A program made the position numbers and the translations under genes. The notes under the pieces were generated by a model, which saw only the letters and a program-made list of their open reading frames with translations, had not been told where the DNA came from and ran no database searches. A stretch of DNA of 9,873 nucleotides from Clostridiales bacterium (GTDB taxonomy: Bacteria > Bacillota > Clostridia > Oscillospirales > Acutalibacteraceae). Location of the stretch: assembly GCA_019421725.1 (NCBI GenBank), contig JAHZES010000003.1, forward strand, positions 13,663 through 23,535, in the 5' to 3' direction. This document shows positions 1-5,894 of the stretch, in pieces (the first letter of the stretch is position 1; the number at the start of each line of letters is the position of its first letter).

Positions 1-33
1 CGGGCTGGTTTGTTTTATTTTTCGACTATCGCT

Positions 34-816
34 CTATTTCATGTATTGAGCTGCCTTCGACCGGTCGATCGCGGTAAATTCCACCCACGCGGGGCGGAAC
101 CCGCTTTTTACGGCGTTCCGGGCGGAGCGTATATTCGACCACGCACAGCAATAAAACGGGACCTTTCCGCGCTCAAGGATCTCCACCGCCAGCCGGCTGG
201 TCAAAGCAGAAGCAATGCCCTGGCGGCGATACTGCGGCAAAACGTCAATACCGATCTGCCACATTTCCTCTCCGTCTGCTGACGCTCCTGCAAAGCCGAT
301 CATTTTTTCACCGTCGTACGCTACCGCACCCAGCACATCTAATTCCTTTCGCGCTTCGCACAGCGCGTTTCTCCATTCCGGTAAGTAAAGCCCCTTAAAA
401 TCCGGCTGCGTCAGAATTTTTATTGGATAGCTGCAAGGCAGCGGCCTTAGTACACTGACATCCGGCAGAAAATACTCCGCCATAAAGCACGTCAGTTTTC
501 CGTATTTCGCAAACTCTTCTGTCAACAGGTGGAGCCTCGGCGTTAAAAAGCTTTCGAAAAATGCATCGTTTGCTTTCTCCTCCCGCTCCAGATACTGTTT
601 GATAAAATCGGCTACGCGCCGGTCGACCGAGGCGACAACATTACTGCCGTAACTGCACAGGTTGCAAAAGAACGGAAGATCAAGGTACTTTCTGGCGTGT
701 TCGTTTTTTTCAGAAATAACGACCACATTATGCTCTGCGACAAAGTCCTCAGGACGGCAGTTCATATCATACGCCTGTTGTCGAAGTGCAATTTGCATGA
801 TTTTTTCGTTTGTCAT
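34..816 (-). CDS. GNAT family N-acetyltransferase
   Basis: Predicted 260-residue acetyltransferase that would move an acetyl group from acetyl-CoA to an amine; the substrate cannot be told from sequence. The GNAT core is at the C-terminus: a beta strand near residues 186-194 is followed by the acetyl-CoA pyrophosphate loop RRQGIA (about 197-202) and helix ASALTSRLAVEILE, then the late motif AWSNIRSARNAVKSGF (about 225-240), typical of GNAT motif B. The first 150 or so residues are not recognised and may form a separate or degenerate N-terminal half. The ATG at 816 is chosen because AAAGGGGAG lies 8-9 bases before it; an in-frame ATG nine codons upstream would place that Shine-Dalgarno inside the gene. 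The gene appears monocistronic, with a candidate promoter at 894-922. No terminator is visible between its TAG and the window edge. Confidence 0.85.
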   Translation of the reverse strand: MTNEKIMQIALRQQAYDMNCRPEDFVAEHNVVVISEKNEHARKYLDLPFFCNLCSYGSNVVASVDRRVADFIKQYLEREEKANDAFFESFLTPRLHLLTEEFAKYGKLTCFMAEYFLPDVSVLRPLPCSYPIKILTQPDFKGLYLPEWRNALCEARKELDVLGAVAYDGEKMIGFAGASADGEEMWQIGIDVLPQYRRQGIASALTSRLAVEILERGKVPFYCCAWSNIRSARNAVKSGFRPAWVEFTAIDRSKAAQYMK

Positions 817-893
817 TTTTGTCTTCTCCCCTTTGTACAGCAAACCGGCGGCTTTCGCTTTTCGGGTCCTGTTAAATGCTGAAATCTTTTTTC

Positions 894-922
894 ATTTTAA
901 CATATCCGTTTAAGAAAAACAA
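894..922 (-). promoter_or_regulatory. Candidate sigma-A promoter of the GNAT gene
   Basis: On the minus strand TTGTTT (917-922) and TAAAAT (894-899) are separated by 17 bases, about 75-80 bp upstream of the GNAT start codon. The -10 sits in one arm of an imperfect inverted repeat (ATTTTAACA at 894-902, TGTTAAAT at 870-877), which could be an operator or chance in AT-rich sequence. Confidence 0.45.
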
Positions 923-984
923 TTTTGCTTGTTAACATCCCGTTCTCTTTTTCTTAGTTCCTCCCTGTTTCTGTTGAAACCTCC

Positions 985-1025
985 CGAGAAAAAAATGCCC
1001 TGTATCCATGGAAAGCGAATACAGG
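985..1025 (-). terminator. Intrinsic terminator of the 62-residue protein gene
   Basis: On the minus strand CCTGTAT (1025-1019) pairs with ATACAGG (1005-999) in a 7 bp stem with a 13-base loop. Seven T residues follow almost at once (996-990). It lies about 55 bp after the stop codon of the small gene at 1081-1269 and separates it from the GNAT gene. Confidence 0.7.
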
Positions 1026-1080
1026 ACAAACCTTCATATTTTCCGGTTTTGCGGCCGCCGAAATTAAAAAATACCGCGTC

Positions 1081-1269
1081 TCACTTAAACATGATCTGCG
1101 CGTTATCCAACAGATTCTCCATGGCCTGAATCGCGCGCTTGCTGTTTTTTTTCAGCTTGCGGCTGGAGCCGGAACTTTTCATCATGGTTGCTCCTACAAC
1201 TCCCATGGCGACACCTGCCGCCATTCCTGCACCGATTCCCTTCATTACATTGGTAATATGATTACTCAT
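1081..1269 (-). CDS. Small glycine-zipper membrane protein, function unknown
   Basis: A 62-residue protein I do not recognise by name. Residues 10-30 (KGIGAGMAAGVAMGVVGATMM) form one hydrophobic helix with small residues every four positions (G-x-x-x-G/A), the glycine-zipper pattern used for helix packing in membranes. A basic, polar C-terminal part (about 32-62, KSSGSSRKLKKNSKRAIQ) looks amphipathic and cytoplasmic. It is probably a real gene: GAAAGGAAG lies 8 bases before the ATG and a clear intrinsic terminator follows. It is transcribed divergently from trmL across a 209 bp gap. A GCGGG/CCCGC hairpin (1315-1331) lies in its upstream region. I found no convincing promoter for it. A role in envelope structure or stress would only be a guess. 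Confidence 0.65.
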   Translation of the reverse strand: MSNHITNVMKGIGAGMAAGVAMGVVGATMMKSSGSSRKLKKNSKRAIQAMENLLDNAQIMFK

Positions 1270-1413
1270 TTAAAATTCTTCCTTTCGCAAGTTTTCCAAA
1301 ATACCGCCTAAAATGCGGGCTCGGTTCCCGCTGTATTCATTTTCCCCCGGAAGCGTAAAATTAAAAGCTGTTTCTTCGCGTATTTTTTGGCAATCGTTAT
1401 TCTCCTGATCCGC

Positions 1414-1442
1414 TTGCTTTTTCGTTCTATTTGCCGTAAGAT
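1414..1442 (+). promoter_or_regulatory. Candidate sigma-A promoter of trmL
   Basis: TTGCTT (1414-1419) and TAAGAT (1437-1442) are separated by 17 bases, and the -10 ends 36 bp before the trmL start codon. Both boxes match the consensus only in part. Confidence 0.45.
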
Positions 1443-1478
1443 TGAAAAGAAAAAATATCGCGGAAAGGGTCTTAAGCT

Positions 1479-1973
1479 ATGTCTGTTTTAAATATTGTGA
1501 TGGTCGAGCCCGAAATTCCACAAAACACCGGAAACGTCGCGCGTACCTGCGCAGCAACCGGTGCGCGGCTGCACCTTGTGGGACCCATGGGCTTTACGAT
1601 CGACGACCGGAAGCTGAAGCGCGCCGGGCTCGATTACTGGCACCTGCTCGATATCAGCTATTATGAATCGTTAGACGAATTCTTTGAACAAAATGCGGGC
1701 CCGTTTTTTTATTTTTCCACTAAAGCGCAAAAAATACATTCGGATGTTGTTTACCCGGACGGCGCTTATCTGGTCTTCGGCAAAGAAACAAAAGGGCTTC
1801 CCGAAGTTCTTTTGCATGAACATCCGGATTCCTGCGTGCGCATTCCGATGATTTCCGACGCCCGAAGTCTGAATCTTTCCAATTCCGTCGCCATCGGCGT
1901 TTACGAGGCGCTCCGCCAATGGGGATATCCTACACTAAAATGCAGAGGACAACTGACACAGTTTCAATGGTAA
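1479..1973 (+). CDS. trmL: tRNA (cytidine(34)-2'-O)-methyltransferase TrmL
   Basis: SPOUT-fold methyltransferase that uses S-adenosylmethionine to 2'-O-methylate the wobble base (C34, or cmnm5U34) of tRNA-Leu isoacceptors in the cytoplasm. All three SPOUT/TrmH-class motifs are present: motif 1 PEIPQNTGNVARTC (residues 11-24, with the N and R expected in the active site), motif 2 LVFGKETKGLP (98-108), and motif 3 IPMISDARSLNLSNSVAIG (122-140), which forms the knot and the SAM pocket. At 164 residues it is full length for the single-domain TrmL/YibK group and lacks the RNA-binding extensions of TrmH or RlmB, hence the TrmL call. The ATG follows GGAAAGGGTC at normal spacing. The gene stands alone with its own candidate promoter. 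No T-tracted terminator is visible after it, so read-through into the isomerase gene 198 bp downstream is possible. Confidence 0.93.
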   Translation: MSVLNIVMVEPEIPQNTGNVARTCAATGARLHLVGPMGFTIDDRKLKRAGLDYWHLLDISYYESLDEFFEQNAGPFFYFSTKAQKIHSDVVYPDGAYLVFGKETKGLPEVLLHEHPDSCVRIPMISDARSLNLSNSVAIGVYEALRQWGYPTLKCRGQLTQFQW

Positions 1974-2064
1974 AATCAATCGTGATCCCGGCAAAACGTC
2001 TCATTGGCACTCAGCCAAAAAACAATATTTTACTGCCACAAATTGCGTTTTTTCAGGAAACCGG

Positions 2065-2092
2065 TTGAAATTTCTGCCTAATGCGATACAAT
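2065..2092 (+). promoter_or_regulatory. Candidate sigma-A promoter of the isomerase-like gene
   Basis: TTGAAA (2065-2070) and TACAAT (2087-2092) are separated by 16 bases, leaving a leader of about 70 bases before the start codon at 2172. The remainder of the gap after trmL shows only short inverted repeats with no evident role. Confidence 0.55.
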
Positions 2093-2171
2093 GAAGAAAA
2101 TGGGATTTGGCCGGGATTTCGGAATGTTTTTCCCCGCCGAATATTCCTGATTCAGAAAGGATGATTTTGTC

Positions 2172-2999
2172 ATGTCTCTGCCAATCGGACTGCAGCTCTA
2201 TACCGTTCGCGACGCAATGGAACAGGATTTTGAGGGGACGCTGAAAAAGGTAAAGGAATTCGGCTACGACGGCGTGGAATTTGCCGGTCTGTTCGGCCAC
2301 AGCGCAGAAGAAGTAAAAGCTCTGTGTGATAAAATCGGCCTCGTTCCGGTTTCCGCTCATGTTCCGCTCGACGAAATGCTTGCTGCGCCGGAAAAAGTAC
2401 TCGGCACATACAAGGCGATCGGCTGCAAATATGTCGCTGTTCCGTACCTGCCGGAAGAAAAGCGCGCCGGAACGCCCGCTTTTGCCCAGACCATGGCCGA
2501 TATTGAAGCGCTTTGCAAGGTTGCAAAATCGTTGGGGCTTGTAATGCTCTATCACAATCACGATTTCGAGTTTCAGAAGATCGACGGTAAGTACGTGCTT
2601 GATTACATGTACGACACCATACCCGCTTCGCTGCTGCAAACGGAGCTGGACACCTGCTGGGTCAACGTCGGCGGTGAAAACCCCTCACAGTATCTGCTCA
2701 AATATACCGGCCGCGCTCCGGTGGTGCATTTGAAGGATTTCGTGATGCAGGGCCGCGAGAAGCCGCAGCACCTTTACGAGCTGATCGGTATTGAGACCGA
2801 CGGCCAGGCTGCAAAGGACGAGGCGTTCGGTTTCCGCCCGGTCGGCAGCGGCGTTCAGGATTTCCCGTCCATTCTGGATGCTTCGCAAAAAGCCGGTGCA
2901 GAATGGGTCATCGTGGAGCAGGACCGTCCGGCTCCCGGCGCAGAACCGATGGCCTCCGCAAAGCAAAGTATTGATTACCTGAGATCCTTTGCGTGGTAA
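2172..2999 (+). CDS. Sugar phosphate isomerase/epimerase-like TIM-barrel protein
   Basis: A 275-residue member of the xylose-isomerase-like TIM-barrel superfamily (AP endonuclease 2 fold; IolE, hydroxypyruvate isomerase and related enzymes). These use a divalent metal to isomerise or epimerise sugars and sugar derivatives in the cytoplasm. Visible elements in order: first strand GLQLYTVRD (6-14); GYDGVEFAG with Glu36 (31-39); VSAHVPL with His63; metal-site region YHNHDFEF (127-134); ELDTCWV (158-164); VVHLKDF (184-190); VGSGVQDF (224-231); and WVIVEQD with Glu249 (245-251). These cover the usual metal and acid/base positions, so the enzyme looks intact. The start is supported by AGAAAGGATG just upstream. 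The gene is alone between its promoter and a strong terminator, with no sugar transporter, kinase or dehydrogenase nearby. The substrate therefore cannot be named. Confidence 0.85.
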   Translation: MSLPIGLQLYTVRDAMEQDFEGTLKKVKEFGYDGVEFAGLFGHSAEEVKALCDKIGLVPVSAHVPLDEMLAAPEKVLGTYKAIGCKYVAVPYLPEEKRAGTPAFAQTMADIEALCKVAKSLGLVMLYHNHDFEFQKIDGKYVLDYMYDTIPASLLQTELDTCWVNVGGENPSQYLLKYTGRAPVVHLKDFVMQGREKPQHLYELIGIETDGQAAKDEAFGFRPVGSGVQDFPSILDASQKAGAEWVIVEQDRPAPGAEPMASAKQSIDYLRSFAW

Positions 3000-3033
3000 T
3001 TTAGGTTCCTGTTTAAATTTTTCAAACAAAAGA

Positions 3034-3068
3034 GCCGCCGCTGTCTGAAATACAGCGACGGCCTTTTT
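3034..3068 (+). terminator. Strong intrinsic terminator after the isomerase gene
   Basis: GCCGCCGCTGT (3034-3044) pairs with ACAGCGACGGC (3052-3062): 11 positions with one C-A mismatch and a 7-base loop, followed by TTTTT (3064-3068). On the minus strand the same stem is followed by TCTTTTGTTTG, so it may also stop the convergent ilvA-ridA transcript. Confidence 0.85.
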
Positions 3069-3110
3069 ATTCTATCTTACGGAGCAAGCAGCCGCGGCAA
3101 AAACGCCGCC

Positions 3111-3482
3111 TTATTTTTCCGCGATCACTTCCACCTCAACCAGAACGTCTTTCGGCAGCTGTTTGGCTGCAACACAGCTGCGAGCCGGCTTGCCTGTAAA
3201 ATACTTTGCATAAATACCGTTAAACGCTGCAAAATCGTCCATATGGCGCAAGAAGCAGGTCGTTTTTACTGCTTTATCCAGTGAGCTTCCTGCTGCCTCC
3301 AAAACTGCCTGCAGGTTTTTGCAGACCTGCTCGCTCTGCTCCTCAATGGTCGTGGTCTCTACCGCGCCTGTTGCCGGATTAATCGGAATCTGGCCGGAGG
3401 TAAAGACAAAACCGCCGCAGACAATTGCCTGCGAATAAGGGCCAATCGCCTGAGGGGCTTTTTCGGTGTAAACAGAATTCAT
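3111..3482 (-). CDS. ridA: RidA family reactive enamine/imine deaminase
   Basis: Small cytoplasmic protein, trimeric in this family, that hydrolyses the 2-aminoacrylate and 2-aminocrotonate enamine/imine intermediates released by PLP-dependent lyases. This speeds 2-oxoacid formation and prevents damage to PLP enzymes. It is full length (123 residues) with the family landmarks: AIGPYSQA (12-19), FTSGQIP (27-33), and the C-terminal signature PARSCVAAKQLPKDVLVEVE (99-118). That signature holds the catalytic arginine (Arg101) and glutamate (Glu116) that define the active RidA subfamily. The ATG is preceded by AGAAAGGAAG at 6-7 bases. It lies 37 bp downstream of the threonine ammonia-lyase gene on the same strand, so the two are almost surely cotranscribed; RidA would process the aminocrotonate made by that enzyme. 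Confidence 0.93.
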   Translation of the reverse strand: MNSVYTEKAPQAIGPYSQAIVCGGFVFTSGQIPINPATGAVETTTIEEQSEQVCKNLQAVLEAAGSSLDKAVKTTCFLRHMDDFAAFNGIYAKYFTGKPARSCVAAKQLPKDVLVEVEVIAEK

Positions 3483-3519
3483 TAAAATCTTCCTTTCTGA
3501 TGCAATCTTGTCAAACGGT

Positions 3520-4713
3520 TTATCTCAGATGAAATCCGCCCGCCGTAAGAGCGTCGGTAATCTGCTGAATATGGGCAAAGTTGCGCGTTTCCAAAACAAG
3601 CCGCAGGAAGCAGCCGTTAATATCGCTTTCTTCGCTGGCGCGCTCATGATGAATAGAAATCACATTGCCGCCGTTCTCGGCGATAATGCGTGAAACATTC
3701 TGCAGCTGACCGGGCTTATCCATCAGCTCGATGCAAAGCGCACAGCTGCGCCCGGATTTCAACAAGCCGCGCTCGATCACGCGCGAAAGGATCGTCACGT
3801 CAATGTTACCGCCGGAGACCAGGCACACGACCCGCTTACCCTTAACCGGGACCCTGTTGAACATCGCCGCTGCGACGGAAACCGCACCCGCTCCTTCGGC
3901 AATCAGCTTATGCTGTTCGATCAACGTCAGGATCGCGGTAGAAATTTCATCCTCGCTGACGGTAACGATCTCGTCGACATACTTGCTGCAATATTCAAAG
4001 GTATGCTCGCCCGGTTCTTTAACTGCTATTCCATCTGCTATGGTAGAAACAGAGGGCAGACGCTCGATCTTTTGATGCATCAAAGAATTGACCATACTGG
4101 GAGCACCGGCAGCCTGAACGCCGTAAACCTTGACATTCGGCTGCAGCGCCTTAATCGCGAACGCAACGCCCGAAATTAACCCGCCGCCGCCGACCGGAAC
4201 GATCACGGCGTCGACCTTGGGCAGCTCGTTGAGGATCTCCAGACCGATGGTACCCTGGCCGGCGATCACATTTTCGTTGTCAAACGGATGCACAAAGGTA
4301 TAGTTTTTCTCGTCGCGAAGCTCTAATGCACGTTTGTAAGCATCGTCGTAAACTCCCGGCACCATACAAACCTCGGCGCCGTAGGATTTTGTTGCCTCCA
4401 CCTTGGAGATCGGCGCACCGTCCGGCAGGCAGATCAGCGACTTGATCCCATATTTGGCCGCGGCCAGCGCAACGCCCTGCGCATGGTTGCCTGCAGAACA
4501 GGCGATCACGCCATGCGCTTTTTCCTCCGGGCTCAACTGCGAGATCATATATCCGGCGCCGCGTACCTTAAACGAGCCGGTGATCTGCAGATTTTCCGGC
4601 TTCAGATACACATCGCATTCCGGGTTGATCTTCGGCGCATGAATCAAAGCCGTTTCGCGCACCACGTCGCGCAGAACATATGAAGCGTGATAGATTTTGT
4701 CAAGTGTCAGCAT
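3520..4713 (-). CDS. ilvA: Threonine ammonia-lyase with ACT domain
   Basis: PLP enzyme converting L-threonine to 2-oxobutanoate and ammonia, the entry step of isoleucine synthesis. The 397-residue protein has the fold-type II PLP core: PENLQITGSFKVRGAG (39-54) with the Schiff-base Lys49, the substrate loop SAGNHAQG (73-80), and the PLP-phosphate loop GGGG (175-178). A C-terminal ACT domain (about 322-397, from CALCIELMDKPGQL) would bind an amino-acid effector. This is the ~400-residue single-ACT form, between the short catabolic TdcB and the long biosynthetic IlvA with two ACT-like repeats. The start is the ATG at 4713, preceded by GGAAAGGAAGG; an in-frame ATG at 4803 directly follows the leader terminator T-tract and has no ribosome site. 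An isoleucine-type T-box leader and the ridA partner support a biosynthetic role. By family alone a tdcB-like catabolic name would also be defensible. Confidence 0.92.
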   Translation of the reverse strand: MLTLDKIYHASYVLRDVVRETALIHAPKINPECDVYLKPENLQITGSFKVRGAGYMISQLSPEEKAHGVIACSAGNHAQGVALAAAKYGIKSLICLPDGAPISKVEATKSYGAEVCMVPGVYDDAYKRALELRDEKNYTFVHPFDNENVIAGQGTIGLEILNELPKVDAVIVPVGGGGLISGVAFAIKALQPNVKVYGVQAAGAPSMVNSLMHQKIERLPSVSTIADGIAVKEPGEHTFEYCSKYVDEIVTVSEDEISTAILTLIEQHKLIAEGAGAVSVAAAMFNRVPVKGKRVVCLVSGGNIDVTILSRVIERGLLKSGRSCALCIELMDKPGQLQNVSRIIAENGGNVISIHHERASEESDINGCFLRLVLETRNFAHIQQITDALTAGGFHLR

Positions 4714-4747
4714 TGATTTGACCTTCCTTTCCGAATGTGCGCCATGT

Positions 4748-4780
4748 AAAAACGCGCACTGCCAAACAATTGGCGTTTTT
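4748..4780 (-). repeat. Second hairpin between T-box terminator and ilvA
   Basis: AAAAACGC (4748-4755) pairs with GCGTTTTT (4773-4780) in an 8 bp stem with a 17-base loop. An alternative inner stem is GCCAA/TTGGC (4761-4765 with 4770-4774). In either orientation a run of T residues lies at the 3' side of the stem. It could be a second attenuator, a transcript-stabilising stem or a remnant; nothing shows which. Confidence 0.4.
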
Positions 4781-4803
4781 TGCGGATCGAGGCGTTTGGG
4801 CAT

Positions 4804-4841
4804 AAAAAAGCTCCGCCTCCTGTTTTCACATAGAGGCGAAG
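4804..4841 (-). terminator. T-box intrinsic terminator
   Basis: On the minus strand CTTCGCCTC (4841-4833) pairs with GAGGCGGAG (4819-4811) over nine positions including one G-T wobble, with a 13-base loop. C and six T residues follow (4809-4804). It lies immediately after the conserved T-box sequence, as the mutually exclusive alternative to the antiterminator. Confidence 0.9.
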
Positions 4842-5069
4842 ACTAAATCTCCGTGGTACCACTCTATTTTGCCGCCAAGGCGACCACTCACCGCGCACAA
4901 CCATGCGCTCCCTTTTTAACGGCGGGAACCCGGGTCTGCCTAACAAAAACCGTTTCAGCAGCCTGCTCGAGGGTGATTGCAACCGGAAGCTTTTGCCTGT
5001 TTGCACCGAACGCAGGCTCTCTGAAAAAAGCGGAAGCCGGATGTTTTGTCCCTGTCATTGCATTTCTTT
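4804..5069 (-). promoter_or_regulatory. T-box riboswitch, isoleucine-type, controlling ilvA-ridA
   Basis: Leader RNA that reads tRNA aminoacylation by pairing with the anticodon and the free acceptor end. On the minus strand the conserved T-box sequence AGAGTGGTACCACGGAG (4865-4849) holds the TGGT that pairs with uncharged tRNA NCCA, and the terminator follows. Stem I can be built by eye: AGGG (5053-5050) with CCCT (4973-4970), CCGG (5040-5037) with CCGG (4986-4983), GCTTTT with AAAAGC, then the AGAGAG bulge (5022-5017) and the GGTG loop (5007-5004), as in known T-boxes. The bulge above the AGGG/CCCT helix contains ATC followed by A (4977-4974), the usual specifier position, so the specifier reads AUC (Ile). 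This fits threonine ammonia-lyase. A shifted ACC (Thr) reading would place the codon inside the helix and is less likely. Confidence 0.9.
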
Positions 5070-5075
5070 TTCTCA

Positions 5076-5103
5076 ATTATAACGCGTTTTTTTGCAAAGT
5101 CAA
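5076..5103 (-). promoter_or_regulatory. Promoter of the T-box-ilvA-ridA operon
   Basis: On the minus strand TTGACT (5103-5098) and a perfect TATAAT (5081-5076) are separated by 16 bases. Transcription would begin near 5069, just before Stem I of the T-box. Confidence 0.8.
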
Positions 5104-5174
5104 GCGCCGGGCAGAAATTTTTCCTGCTGCAGGCGAAACCGCCGCACGCAGCTTTTCCGGTACGGCAGCAGAAA

Positions 5175-5858
5175 TCACGGGCTGCAGGCTTCTATGAGCT
5201 GATTACAAATTTCAGCATACCACACTGCGGTTTGAGCATCCATATAGTATTCCGACGCCCCGATTCCGGAAAGCGGAACTCTTTCCTCCGCAGAAATAAA
5301 TTGCGCCGGCTGCAGTCCTTGCTCCAGACTGATTCTGGAGAACACATAGTCGCAGCTTTTTTCTTCTTTTTTATCTTTTGAAAAAACAAACGTTCTTTTA
5401 TCCTCGTCGGACAGTCTTTGCTTTTCGTGAAAGATTTGTGGTGATAAAAACATCAGATAAGTCGTATCGTTGTTCAGGATGCAATACTTCCAGGTCGGTG
5501 AGAGGCTTTTTCCATGGTCCCGGATAAAAATTGGCTCATACACGGTAATGGTCTCTCCCTCCAGCCGTTTATCACCCTTGATGACCCGATCCACCTGCAT
5601 TTCGGAACGTATTACCTGATATTGTACTTCCCGGGAACCCTGCAGTTTCCCCGTAATAATCAACTGTGAATCCTCAATAAAGCGATCGATATCCAGTTTC
5701 ATTTCATCCTTATTCAAGGAGGAATAAAAATAAATACATTCACCCATTTTGGATAAATCTGTTTCACAGTTTACAAGGGACTGCCTTGTATACACAGCCA
5801 CCCCGGCGGATATCAAAAGAATTACACACCAAATCGCAATCCAGCGTTTCAATTTCAT
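5175..5858 (-). CDS. Membrane-anchored extracytoplasmic protein of the ABC operon
   Basis: A 227-residue protein without a name I can give. It has a basic start (MKLKRW) and one hydrophobic segment (about 5-24), so it is a signal anchor or signal peptide. No lipobox cysteine is evident. The rest is polar and presumably outside the cell. Residues about 58-142 (DIDRFIEDSQLIITGKLQGS..., MQVDRVIKGD, GETITVYEP, YLMFLSP) are rich in beta strands and resemble the 'X-DLIV-G-V ... V-KVLKGD ... I-V-EP ... Y-LFL' pattern of small secreted OB-like domains in Firmicutes; this is an inference from pattern. It is the last gene of the five-gene unit, 36 bp after the ATPase. The ATG at 5858 is preferred, with AGAAAGGA 13 bases upstream (rather long); an alternative GTG at 5888 has no ribosome site. 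Confidence 0.7.
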   Translation of the reverse strand: MKLKRWIAIWCVILLISAGVAVYTRQSLVNCETDLSKMGECIYFYSSLNKDEMKLDIDRFIEDSQLIITGKLQGSREVQYQVIRSEMQVDRVIKGDKRLEGETITVYEPIFIRDHGKSLSPTWKYCILNNDTTYLMFLSPQIFHEKQRLSDEDKRTFVFSKDKKEEKSCDYVFSRISLEQGLQPAQFISAEERVPLSGIGASEYYMDAQTAVWYAEICNQLIEACSP

Positions 5859-5894
5859 AGCAACGGGCGCATCCTTTCTAAGCAGCACAGCACT

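Noticed and set aside
1442..1666. 74-codon plus-strand frame overlapping the trmL start
   Set aside because: It is out of frame with trmL, starts before the trmL ribosome site and gives an Arg-rich product typical of a shadow frame.
2005..2019. TTGGC/GCCAA hairpin after trmL as a terminator
   Set aside because: The stem is only 5 bp and is followed by A residues rather than T on the plus strand.
2001..2639. 212-codon minus-strand frame opposite the isomerase gene
   Set aside because: It is antisense to a clear TIM-barrel gene and crosses that gene's promoter; the product has no recognisable motif.
4714..4803. 30-codon N-terminal extension of threonine ammonia-lyase
   Set aside because: The upstream ATG follows the terminator T-tract directly, has no Shine-Dalgarno and adds residues unlike the family. 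The ATG at 4713 has a strong one.
4707..5006. 99-codon minus-strand frame over the ilvA leader
   Set aside because: It lies within the T-box RNA, including its T-box sequence and terminator, and has no ribosome site. It is non-coding leader.
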